This document shows, one piece after another, positions 42,001-54,000 of a stretch of 64,000 bases of DNA (positions within the stretch are counted from its first letter, which is position 1; each line of letters starts with the position of its first letter). The stretch comes from Acholoe squamosa (taxonomy: Eukaryota > Annelida > Polychaeta > Phyllodocida > Polynoidae), in assembly GCA_949317995.1 (NCBI GenBank), contig OX439051.1, positions 45,449,250 to 45,513,249 of the forward strand, written 5' to 3'. The notes under the pieces are model-generated. The model searched no databases and had not been told where the DNA came from. It was given only the letters and a program-made list of their open reading frames with translations. The translations under genes were made by a program, and so were the position numbers.

Positions 42001-45000
42001 GTCTAAAAATTTTACGCCCCCCCCCTCAAGCGCAGTCGAAATATTTTTCGCCCCCCCCTCAGGAGAGGTCAAACTATTTTACGCCCCCCCTCAAACTCAC
42101 CAAACCCCCCCCTGTTGTTAAAAAATAAACACTCCCTTAAGTTTGCTTGGGTCAGTGTTCTTAATGAACTCCTGACAGTAGTCACATTGTAAGAATTTGT
42201 CCATGCTTGTGAGTAGGCGTTGCAGATGGATGTGTTGTCATTTGAAAAAGATCGTGTCGAATGACATAACTGTCGCCAAATGGTTCTATTTATAGCATTT
42301 TTGTGGCATCCGTTGCTAAGCGATCCGAGGGATCCTCGTCCGCATGGAAACGGGCGGATATGACATAGGTTTGGCTTCCCTCACCCATACAGGTTACTAT
42401 TTATAGTTGCTGGTTGAGTCCGGCTGGACTCAAAGTGTTAAACCATCTAATATAGGCCTCCTCCAGGCGTTTGCGAGTGTTTGTGGCGACTGCCGTGTTG
42501 TCTATGATTGTCACTCTCATATCCTTGTTCTGTACATCGTGCTTCCTAAAGTGTTTGGATACCGGGGTGTCCCGGGTGTATTTGCATTCACCAGAGATGG
42601 CTCTTCCTGTTTCACCAATATATTGGATATTGCAGGCTGGGCATGTAATGACATACACCACACTACGGGATTGGCATGTGTTGTTTCTGTAGAGGTATAC
42701 ATATATATATTACGTTATGGTCCTTTGGCGCGGTGGGTGAGTCAGCCACCCGGGCTTCGCCCTCCACTTCCCGGATAGGTGGCAGCATCTGTTCGGGTGG
42801 TGTGAGCGAGGCACGGGGGGGCACTACTGTCCCTACCTATAAGAGGAGGACAGGGCTCAGTCGCCGCGTCAGAGATAGTGAGACCATCGCCGTACGAAGC
42901 TCTCTAACCTAGAACAGAGAATCCGGCATCTCATACAATCTCTCCGAGCTACCTCCGGGTAGCCGTCTGTGTCATCCGAACTGAAATAAAACCCTGTTCG
43001 CATACACCCGAATCCTCCTCTTGTTGACTTGTCTGTCCAATAGAATAGAGGAGAAAGGAACCCGTTACATTTCCTTTGATTTTAATTGTCCATTTGTCGG
43101 AAGTGGAGGTGAAGGTGTTGGTTCTATGGATGCATTCACAATATTTGCAGCTGAGGATCATGCAAGGGCGGCTTTGGTTGTTTGGTTGTTTTCTCGGGTA
43201 GGCAGAATGTGACAATAAGTCACGTAGGTTGGCAGGTCGTTTGTATACAACTACGAGCTTCTGTTGTTGGAATTTTCTCAAGTCTTCAGTGTACTCTAGG
43301 AAGGATTTTGCTTGTGTTAAGATGGCATTGGCTCTTGTATTCCATGGGTTGTGAGTGAGAATGAAAGGAATGATCCTTTTGGTTTGGATGTGTTTTTTTT
43401 TCAGGAGATCCTGTCTTGGGTGCAGTTTTGCTTTTTCAATCAGTGCTTTGGTTTTGTCATGTGGATGTCCTCTGATGGTCAAGAGTCACAGTAGGTCCTT
43501 GCAGACTTGGGTCAGATTGGTTTCTTCTGAACAGATCATTCTGTATCGGAGTGCATGGCTATAGGCAATGGAGGATTTCTGATGTGCAGGATGGTATGAC
43601 TTGTAGTGTAAGTCCAGGCCTGCATCTGTGGTTTTTTTGTAGACTTTAGTTTCTAATTTTCCGTCGGGTTTTACATAGACCGTGGTGTCCAGATAGTTGA
43701 TCTCTCTGGTGCTGGATTCATAAGTAAATTTGATTGATTTGTGGAACTGATTTATTCTCCTCATTTCTTCCTCCAGTTCCTCTTCTGTGCAGTTGTATAT
43801 TGTGAAGATATCATCAATGTATCTTTTCCATATTCTGGGTCTGAGTGGGCTGTCTCTCATGAGGTCTGATTCTAGGACATACATAAAGATGTTGGCATAT
43901 GCTGGTGCTACTTTTGTTCCCATGGCTGTGCCATTTGTCTGATGATAGAATTTGTTGTTGAATGAGAAGACATTGTTGTTGAGTACTAGTTTTAACTGTT
44001 CATTTGTTGTTTGTGGGTCCAGTTGAGGATGAGGGAAGGACTCTAGTGCTGTTTGAACAGCCTTCAGGCCTTCATCATGTGGGATGGATGTATATAGTGC
44101 TGATACATCTATGGTTACTAGTCTCTCTCCATCTAGGATGTGGTCAATTTCTTGAATAATATTTAAGAAATGTTTGGTGTCTTTTATCAAACATGGGATC
44201 TTGGGTAGTATGGGTTGTGACACATTGTCCAACAATGCTGATATTTTGTCTGTTGGTGAGTTGATGCCGGAGACGATTGGTCACCCTGGATTGCCCGTTT
44301 TATGGATCTTAGGTGTAGAGGACTGGAGTTCTTATGTTGTTTGGTAGGAGGAAGTCTTCAGTGTTTCTGTTGTTATCGAGTTTTGTTTTTTTTCAGTTCC
44401 CTGAGTTTTTTTTCTTATTCTGTTGGTTACTGGTACAGTTCGGTCCTGTGGGGTCTCTCTATATGCCTGTTACATTCATCTATGTACTTCTGAGTGTCTT
44501 GAATTACTATGGCTCCTCCTTTGTCAGATTTTATGATAATTGTGTCATCCTCAATTAATTCAAATAGTGCTGTTCTTTCAGCTTCTGTAAGGTTGTCCTT
44601 AGTTTTGACTTAAGTTGGTTCTTTGAGCATGTGCTTTCTGATGTTGTCGTTGAGTGAGTTGATTTGTTTGTGGACTACTGTGGGAGTCCAGCCTGTTCCA
44701 GGTTTCTTGAAAATATTCCAGGGGGGGGGGTTGTAGGGTGGATAGTCCTTGAAGTGAAAGGCTAAATCAATTCTTCTGTTGGTGTGTACATGGAATGGTT
44801 TTGGTGGAGTTGGGACAAAGGTCAGGCCTTTGTTTAGTAGACTGAGTTGTTGGGGAGTTAGTTGTTTTGAGCTGAGGTTGCAGATAGAGCGTTCTGCTGC
44901 TGCTTCTTGCGAGTATTTCATGAATCTGCGATTTCTTTTGCCTTTTTTCTTGTAGGTTGTTTTCCACTTCATTTTCTATGTTGCTGATTAGTTTCAGAAT

Positions 45001-48000
45001 TTCTTGGTAGATTGTTGGGTCGCATTGTGGTTTGATGGCGTCAAGTACCTCTTGGTACTTTTCTTTTAGTACTTTGGATCTGTCAGTGTAGTAGTTTTTC
45101 AGAAGGTTCCTGAGTTTTTTGCTGCAGTCCAGTTGTGTTTGTTCCCACTTGAGTTGGAAAGTCCAATCTGTATCGGGGGTTTGGGCTGTGATTTTGGTTT
45201 GTAGTCCTCTTGGAACAATGTTGTTGGTGATGCGCTGGTCGAGGTAATTCTCGTGATGTTCTGCCTTTTTCAGGTTTAGGGCTATTTTTCTTGCTAGTTT
45301 GTAATGTGGCAGGATGTCGGCTGGAATTCGGATTGGTTCTGTGTTTATGTTTGTTGCGTTGTTTGTTGCAGCTGCCTCTGTTGGTTGATTGGTCTCCATG
45401 AGTGTGTCAGGCATGATACATTACCACTAGAGTGTTCTTTTAAAGAACCTCAGGGTAGGATCCCATGGGGGGATTCTAGGGGGTGGAGTCTGTTGGTTGA
45501 CTAAAGGTATGGGGTAGGGGCCCCAGAACTTCCCTATGTGTGGTGTCTTTTGACAAACTGGTGATCCTAGGGCAGGATACTAGTGTGTGTGAGTTAAAAT
45601 ACTTAGAAATTATTATATCACACAAAACCAGACTAGGTCAAGTATAGTTCAAATTTTTATTCAGTAGGAGAAATATTTTACAACAGTAGGTAAATTGCTC
45701 GTTGAGTGCTTCGTATATCGAGTTGATCGACGTTTCGGTTAATTTATTAACCTTCTTCAGGATATCTAAATGTTTTACAAGTCATGCTAAGGTAGTCAAA
45801 AAGATCCACTTTACACAATTGGTTGCTATGGTTACATGCAGAGTTATTGTCATGGATACATATGTGTGACATCACAATGGATTGTGTCATATGACTGGGT
45901 GGCCCCTTTATGGTGCCTCCCCCTATGTATGGGATGTGGTACTAATGATACATTTACTAATGGTTTGCTATGTATGGATTGTTATTGATTTTATACTGTT
46001 TTGACATTGTATGATTGAATGGATGATAAATATACATATACCGGTACGCGATAAATTATACTGTTATCAGTATGATAGGATCAATGGAGGAACCCTATCA
46101 TTGAGAGTTCTTGATGGTTTATTTCAGACCTGAAGCCTATCTACTTGCTGCACGTGGTAGCCCCTGACAGGTACAGGCTGCCCCCTGGTGTGGAAATCAC
46201 ATACGACGAACATGTCAACCTCCACGCCTTCCACCTCACCATGCCTGCACAGTCCCTCCACTTCCCATCATCTCAGGTGTTCAGGTAGGAAATCTAACAT
46301 GTACACCATTCTCTCATAATAAAACTTCTCTAATTATTGCTACTTAGAGAGAAAAAAATAAGAAATTCCCGTTATGATTTTAGGATATTTTCATATATTG
46401 TTTGTACTTTTTTTTTGTATATCGTGCCGACATTTCAGGTAGGTATTCACAACAATTTCACTAAACACATACATTTTTTTTGACAAATACATATCAGAAC
46501 CATATAATTTGCACATCAATTTTATCGCTCTTAATGCCTCTCTCAATTTGGTTCTATTTGTACAATATGTTGATAGCTGTTGAATGTAAATTGAACAAAA
46601 GCGTCTTTTTTAAAGCTTTCATTCCCTTGATGAGCCTTATTGGATTGATATTGGCAACATTTGTCAGCTCCAGATAATGATCCCGAACTCGAAACATCAC
46701 TGGCAACTAACACACCCCTATTTGCAGGTTCTGTGAGTACTTCCCTGAGGAGTTCTCTGTGCTGGTCACCTTCAGGGCAGCACCCCAGGCCGTCGTGAGG
46801 GAGGAGAACATCTTCTCTGTTATACACACAGAGTCTTCTCAACCCAGGCTGGGGCTCAGGATACTCAGGGGCAAGGTGAGGGATAGGAGTCAATTTCTTA
46901 TACTTGATGAGATGGATATTAACACAGTCATACCTGTGTTGAATGCCAGAGTCACCCCTATTACCAAAACTGGGAAAAGGGAGGAAGTCGCAAATTGGCA
47001 ACCAATATCACTGTTGTGTATGCTGTTGAAAAGTGCAGAGCGTCTGATGCACTATAATCTACGAGAGGCTAATGAATTGGCTGGAGGACTCAGTTCTCAC
47101 CATTTTGGTACCAGAGGGGCAAAGGTACAATGGGCCCTGAGTACGAGCTAGTTAACATCTATAAAGCCAAGGACGAGGGTAAATGCATTGGTGTAGCCTA
47201 TCTCGATCTAAAGAAGGCATTCGAATGTGTTCCCCACAGACCACTGTTAAACTGTCAAAAAGCCTAGGTCTTACCACGCAGAACCTGGGTTGGTTAGAAG
47301 ACTAATTTACGTTTTATACAGAGTTTGTATGGGAGTACAGATCTTTTAAAATAGACAAGTGCCCTTCAGGATACCTCAAGGATCCGTCCTCGGTCCACTG
47401 ATTTTTGTTTTCAATCTGTACCAGCTGGCCAGAAACTGTGGTGATATTAATAACATAACGTATATATGCTAAAGATGTGGCAGTCTACACTAGCCACAAG
47501 CACTTCAAAGTGGTTGAGGAAAGACTCCAGCGCTCTTTGACCCAGGTCTCGAATTGGTGCAAGAAATCTTTGTCTAACCTTGAATATCAGGAACAGCAAG
47601 AATATAGTCTACTCGAACTGCTCAAGAAATAGGCAACTGGAGACTACGAGTCGCACAGTGCATGGATAGTTAGGTTCTGTACACTGCTGCACATACCTCG
47701 GCATCTCACTTAACACAAGGCCATAATAAATGTGAATAATAATTATTACTGAATAGGATGGGTTTCTGCACTTTCGTCACCTAATAGATCTGGGCTGTAT
47801 ATACAAGCTGGCATATACGACTGTAGGGGCACGGTTTAGTAGTAGTGTTTATGGCTTACGGGTTGCCTAGGTTCCGAACGGAGCGACCTTTCGGGTTGAG
47901 AGCCTGGTACGCCTGGCGGGCGGTGGCAGCACCACCCTCCGGGCTGCGGTGGTTAAACACGAGAGGTCGCCACCCAACCCCTGTGGCTATATAATAGTCG

Positions 48001-51000
48001 GGTCGGAACCTAGGAAGGGGAGAATCCTACCGGATTCTCCAGGGATACCATCTGAACTTTACTGACTCCGAGACCTTACCTGGTAGTCTTAAATCCGAGC
48101 TTTCCGAACAGTCTATTTACCATACGGAATCTACTTAGCTCCCTGTAACTTAGGATACTGAATAAAAACTTGTTGCCCTTCGAAACCAAATTCCCTTGTA
48201 TTCGTGATCCTTTCCGAACCACCAACGGTCATACATTACACTGGTGCCGTGACCAGGATTTGGTTCTCGGAAGTGCGCAGCCCTGTCTGAACAAGACGAG
48301 AATCAGTGTCCGGAAGGTGAGCTCCCGGGAAGCCATGGCGCCCCGGGCCTAACCTATCAGGAATATAGGGATCCATCCTGGAATGAGACCGAGGCATTGG
48401 ATTCCGGAAGTGAGGTTTCTACGGTAGGGTTGGACACTACAACCAATGAACATCCGATCGCGCCGGCTAACGAAACCGCGCCTAATATAAGATCATCAGG
48501 TTTATTGAGAGATGGGGATTTCGGTAGTCCCATCATTTTGGCCCAAGTCCCTGGTACTGAGCCGCTAGGATGAGGGAGAGATCCGATTCACCTGGTGCCC
48601 TTGGCTGGCCAGGGAGTTTTTTTGAATCACTTGGATAAGAGGAAGAAGAGGAACGGTGGATAGAGGCATTCACATGTGTATGTGCGGCACACCTTCCCCC
48701 GAACCATCCATGTCTGGAGCACCTGAAAGACCATGGATTGGATCTAAATGGACTAACTAAGAAAAACTCGTATCCTTTACCCAGGGTTGACGAGACATTA
48801 GACGCCCTGGGAGGGAACAATTGGTTCTGCACCCTGGATCTCCAATCCGGGTATTGACAGATTGGAATGGAACCCAAGGACATGGAGAAAACAGCATTTT
48901 CCAGTCACTTAGGCCTGTTTGAATATACGGTTATGCCCTTCGGGTTATGTAATGCACCTGCTACCTTCGAAGCCATGATGGAGACTCTCCTGAGTGATCT
49001 GTTATGGAAGAAATGTCTAGTATACCTGGACGATGTAATTGTCTTCGGAAAGACATTCCGTGAATGTTTGAATAATCTAGAAGAAGTGATCAAGAGGATA
49101 GTATCCAATGGATTACGTCTGAAACCTAAGAAATGTAGATTATTTCAGAAATCAATCACTTACCTGGGTAGGATTATATCCACCGATGGGATTAAAGCTG
49201 ATCCGGAAAAAGTAGAGAGTGTTCGGGACTGGGAGAGACCAAGAACTGCTAAGCAGGTACGATCTTTCCTGGGGTTCTGTAGTTACTACAGAGACTTCAT
49301 TCCGGGATACTCTCAAGTAAGTTTTCCTATGCAAAGCATCGCCCATTGGACACCTGGGAGAGCTAGGGAGCCATTCCCCTGGGGGAATGAACAGGAGGAG
49401 TCTTTTAGGAAACTAAAAGCCCTATTTACGGATACATCGGTACTGAAATACCCAACCCCTTCAGGTCACTTCATATTGGATACGGATGCTAGTAATGATA
49501 GCATTGGGGCCGCACTGTCCCAGGTCCAGGACGGCGTGGAAGTCCCGATTGCATTTGCTAGCAACACTCTGAATAAAGCCCAACGGAATTATTGCACCAC
49601 TAAGAGGGAACTTCTGGCTGTGGTGGTGTACACTAAGAAATTTAAACACTTTTTATGGGGATCCGATTTTACACTAAGAACCGACCATTCATCTCTCCCA
49701 TGGCTCCTTAACTTCAAGGATGCCGAGGGGATGATAGGCAGATGGTTGGCGCACCTTTCGGAATTCGGGTTGGAGCACAGCCAGATCCAACATCGGTCCG
49801 GGAAGAAGCATACCAATGCAGACGCCCTATCTAGGAAGCCAATCCGGAAGTGTGGTCGGGGGAGTTGTGGTGATTGCGGGCAGCATAACGCAGTAATTGC
49901 TGCCACGCATATGCCACTCAGGGACTATCCGGGAACTTCAATAGAATGGTCACCAGAGGCCATTCGCGAGTTCCAGGGTAAGGACCCCATTACCAAGAAA
50001 CTCCTGGAAACAGTTCCGTTAGGGATCAAACCTGTCCGTCCTGCTATCAGCATGGAGAACAGGGAGATGAGAAGACTTCTAGCCCAATGGGCCGAGCTAG
50101 AGGTCAGAGATGGAATCTTATGTAGGTGGAAAATTAGTCCAACTAAAAAGATTCTTCAGATTGTTATTCCGAACGCTATGCGTCGGGATATTATGTATTA
50201 CTGCCATGGCCATGTGACAAGTGGCCATTTCGGAAAGAGTAGATCTCTGGAAAGACTCACCCGGAGATACTACTGGCCGGGAATGAGTGGAGATTTGCTA
50301 AGGTGGATCGCCACTTGTCCCGAATGTTGTAAGAATAAGCCCGGAGAAGGATTAGGAAAGAACCCATTGATTCAGGAATTGTTCGGAGTACGCTTCGCCA
50401 GAATTGCGATTGACATCATTAGTGGGTTTAATACAACCCCTAGGGATAACACTTGCATGATGGTTGTTTGCGATTACTATACGAAATACACGAAAGTCTT
50501 CCCTCTGAAAGATCACAAAGCCATCACCTGTGCAGAAGCATTCGTGAGAGGTTGGGTGTTGCAATACGGGGTACCCTTGATGCTCCACAGTGACCAAGGA
50601 AGGGAGTTTGAATCAGAATTATTCCAGGAAATGTGCAAGTACTTAGCTATCTGCAAGACGCGCACTAATCCGTACCGGCCCCAATCGGACGGCTTAGTAG
50701 AACGGTTCAACAGAACCCTACTACAAGTTCTGAAACCGCTAGTGAATAAGCGTCAGGACGATTGGGACATCCAATGCGATTTCGTGGTGCATGCATACAA
50801 CAGCACAGTGCATGCCTCTACTAATTGTACTCCGAATATGTTGGTTTATGGTGAAGACATCATAATGCCAGCGGATTTAGTATTTGGGGTAATTGGAATA
50901 AGTCCTGAAACCCCGTGTTCGATTATGTTTGTGGAATTCTTACGGGATAACTTTAAGAAAGCCTATCAACTAGTTCGGAATCAGCTAGGGAAATCAGCGA

Positions 51001-54000
51001 AATGGCAGAAAGTGGGCTACGACACTGGACTGAAACCTAGATTTTTCAGGGTGGGAGATAGGGTCCTCAGATTCTATAAACCCCTTGATAAATTGAAAGT
51101 GGTGTCTAGCTGGGATGGCCCACACATCATAACTCAGATAATTTCGGAAACGACCTGCTTTATAAAAGATCTGTACGGGAATGTACGACGATGTCATGTT
51201 GAAGTACTAAGGCCGTACCGAGGTAGGGAGTTAGCTGAAGAGATGTATGGGTTAGGTCCGAATGTTATGGAATTACCAGAAGTCATTGACTTACCTGAAC
51301 TAGGCGGAGGTCCTGGTACAGGGGATCGGGATGAAGATCCGGAAAAACCTGTAAATGAAGAAAAAAGAATTAAGAAGAAACCTAAAAGGATGCCGATGCT
51401 CGGCACCCGAAAACGAAGAAGACGTAAGAAGAATGAAACCAAATCAAATGAGAGTGATGTTAAGGATAAAAAAGTCTCGGCAGGAGTAGGGAGGGCAAAG
51501 CGGACCGGGAACCCAAAGGCTAGCTTGGATCTCGGGAATGGAGCGGAGTCCCCCAATGTTAAAAATAGAACTATTAAGGAGGGCGTTCGCCGTAGTGCTA
51601 GGATTGCTCAGAGAAGCTGTATTACCTAAATAAGCCCAACAGTGGATTCTTATAAGTATTGAATCCTGAAACACAACGATGTATTGTCCTGTTTTTGTGT
51701 GTGTCTTTGAATGTTTTTTGTCGTTACTTGTTATGACAGAGCGTGGTGTCAACTATGTTGACAGCACCTTCGGGATGCTCGTCAGTTTGTAATGAAACCG
51801 CTCTAACCTGCTCTTTTGTCGGCTCCTCGAGGTTCCAGTAGGTAATGGACGGATTGATCCGGCGTATCAGCATAATGCTATACGTATTCTCCATGGGTAC
51901 TCCAGATGATATCGAGCCGGGAAGACAATACGAGCTCTGACAGACCGTTTTGTTTTCAGATGCGTGGAAAGCACGTGGTGCCGTGTGACCCAATTACCGG
52001 GAACGAGGGTTTGACCCTTGACCCTGGGTTCGGGGTTTCTCGCGCGAATTGACGCCATCTTGTTTAATCAAGCGACCATGCCGAGGATTCTCGACGTGCT
52101 TGATTTTTCCCTGCTGCAAGCGCTAAACTCGATAAACACTAACTAAGATTATAAAGCCGAGGAGTACGTTGAAGTACTACTGGTCTAACTTGCTGCATCT
52201 GAACTCCGTCTAAATGGCGGAAAAGATGTCCAAATCCAGTATGGAGGTAGATATGGTGGACCGTTCGGGAATGAGCCCCATTCATCCCGAAGAAGAGGCC
52301 GCTTTGAAAGATTTGGAAGCAGCAAACACGCTTGTACGTCTGGATCTGAACACTAGTGGAGTGGGAACTACGGAGATGCCTCCACCCCCCTCCCCAGCAA
52401 AATCCGCACATTCAGAATCAACTGAAGCCATGATGGACCCCCCCGGAAAGTCATGGTAAGATTGACTATTCGTTGGGAAGCATCGTGTGGCCGAATGGCG
52501 ATACAATCTTCCTCGAGAAAGACTATATCTGTAATCAAAAAACATCAAAACCGGAAAAGATTCCTGAGATGTGGAGGAACTTGATTAAGAAGGCGATCCC
52601 TGAAGATCTGTCGATTCCGGACATATGGTTACTTAACTATATGGACTTTGCCACCGGTATGAGTGTGAACCAAGAGTTCTACCGTACGGTGGCATACGTT
52701 AAGGACAAGTGGAGCCGGGAGCACCCGGAAGCCACCGTTGAGAAGCATGCATCCCTGTTCTGGTACGGGATGCAGCCATCACGGAACCCACCGAGCCCTG
52801 TTAAGATTGATTCAGGATCGGACCAAATGGACATCGATGACGGAGGTGAAGCTGTGGGAGTGACTGCTGCTAAGTCTACCCCCAGGAGATCCTCCGTCTC
52901 ATCTGACACTCTTTCTGAATCCGAGCTGCGAGCTGAAGACAGCCGGATTGAGAAAGAAGCCATAAGAATGCAATCAGAAGCCGAGGAGAAACTTGAGCAA
53001 CAAGAAGAGGTGTTAAGAAAACAAAGAGAACAATTGGCTGAAATAAGTACCGGGCTGAGTGCGTCAGTAGAAGACACCTAAGCCCGGATGCAGGCCCGAG
53101 TAAGTACGAAGGGCACTGTTAAGGAAAAAGAAGGTTGGAAGCAGAGTCTAAGTAAGAAGGCGAAAGCCCTGATTAAGAAAAAGGAGAAAGAGGAGAGGGA
53201 GAAGCTTAAGAAGAAGGAGAAGATGGATAAGAAGGCGGAGGAGGAGGGAGCCGGAACCGAGGCAACTCAGGTCCCGGCAGCCACAAGTCCGAAGCCAACT
53301 GGGGCCATTCCAAAGACTACTGCGGTCCCGAAACCTGTGGCTTCCGGCTCACAGGAGACCGCAGAGTCAGCGACTTGGGATTGGTCTACGGACATAGACC
53401 ATCCCGAATTGTATGATGACGAGGAGGCTCCCTCTCTGGACGAAAAGAAAATCTGGAACAACGTCAGGAGTGGATTCATGCACATGATTCCCAAATGTCT
53501 GGAGGAGTGTAAGAGAAATACTCTGTACTACAGCTGCCCTCCGTTCATTAACATGGATGGGGAGCAGGATGATGAAGAGTGGATGAGGTGGTGTACGATG
53601 GTGTAGGAGAAGTCCATAATGGATAATAATGTGTAACCAGCGGTGCTGACAATAATGAGATATGTAAAGCAATTTAGTAGAAAGGCAAAGAAAAAGGCAG
53701 TAAGGCAAGATAAAGTAATTGGTATTTATTGGCGGACAAAAGAGTGGATGGCGTGCTCCGCAGAGATTAGAATATAAATTGTCATGATTCAGGTCCATAA
53801 TGAAATCTGAGACGGAAGGCTTGATGGCTCCAGTCGGCGGATGAAGGAGATAAACCTCCGAAATCCAATCTGAAAATGAAAGAGATAATTAGTTTAGGAC
53901 CAGTAGAACTGGAGGGAGTAATGATGAATAATGGGAAGAAGAATATTAGATTAGGACAGAACTACTTTACAAAGTTGAGCAATGAAAAGGGAAATAAATG

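Larger units (their letters stand above)
37732..42204 (-). pseudogene. Zinc-finger and Pro-rich ORF of the Penelope-like element, split by an insertion
   Basis: On the minus strand an ATG at 42204 opens a frame (MDKFLQCDYCQEF) that is cut at 42140 by the Harbinger-like insertion and resumes at 38864. There it encodes a C2H2 finger (C-X4-C-X12-H-X4-H, from FTCQEHLC to RNIH). Further down lie Ser/Thr/Pro-rich frames at 38169-38504 and 37732-38097, in different frames. A GTATGA donor-like site near 38690 and a TTTTTCAG acceptor at 38566 suggest a possible intron; these elements are known to retain introns. The function is unknown; nucleic-acid binding is suggested by the finger. A second gene downstream of GIY-YIG is not usual for the group. 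It could instead be the 5' ORF of a neighbouring tandem copy. Confidence 0.55.
37085..46060 (-). mobile_element. Penelope-like element with direct terminal repeats
   Basis: Terminal repeats of 458 bp lie in the same orientation at 37085-37542 and 45603-46060. Between them the minus strand encodes an RT with a C-terminal GIY-YIG endonuclease (42401-45414), then a zinc-finger/Pro-rich ORF. Penelope-like elements are defined by this RT plus GIY-YIG pair. Frameshifts, a nonsense codon and a 3.27-kb nested insertion make it inactive. It lies antisense in intron 1 of the TSPEAR-like gene. Confidence 0.9.

Noticed and set aside
43483..43488. Programmed readthrough of the TGA in the Penelope RT
   Set aside because: Other frameshifts upstream show plain decay, so a mutational nonsense codon is simpler.
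46759..47151. 130-codon ORF spanning exon 3, intron and LINE fragment
   Set aside because: It crosses a good donor site and mixes host exon with RT sequence; the spliced reading is better supported by phase and family match.
48170..48352. Short ORF at the end of the second Gypsy LTR (also at 56826)
   Set aside because: It is a chance frame across the LTR and primer site; the copy at 56826 runs into unrelated flank.
53592..53640. Mariner-type TA duplication at the 1.4-kb insertion
   Set aside because: TA occurs near both edges, but removing the segment on that basis does not restore the accessory frame, and no inverted ends were seen.
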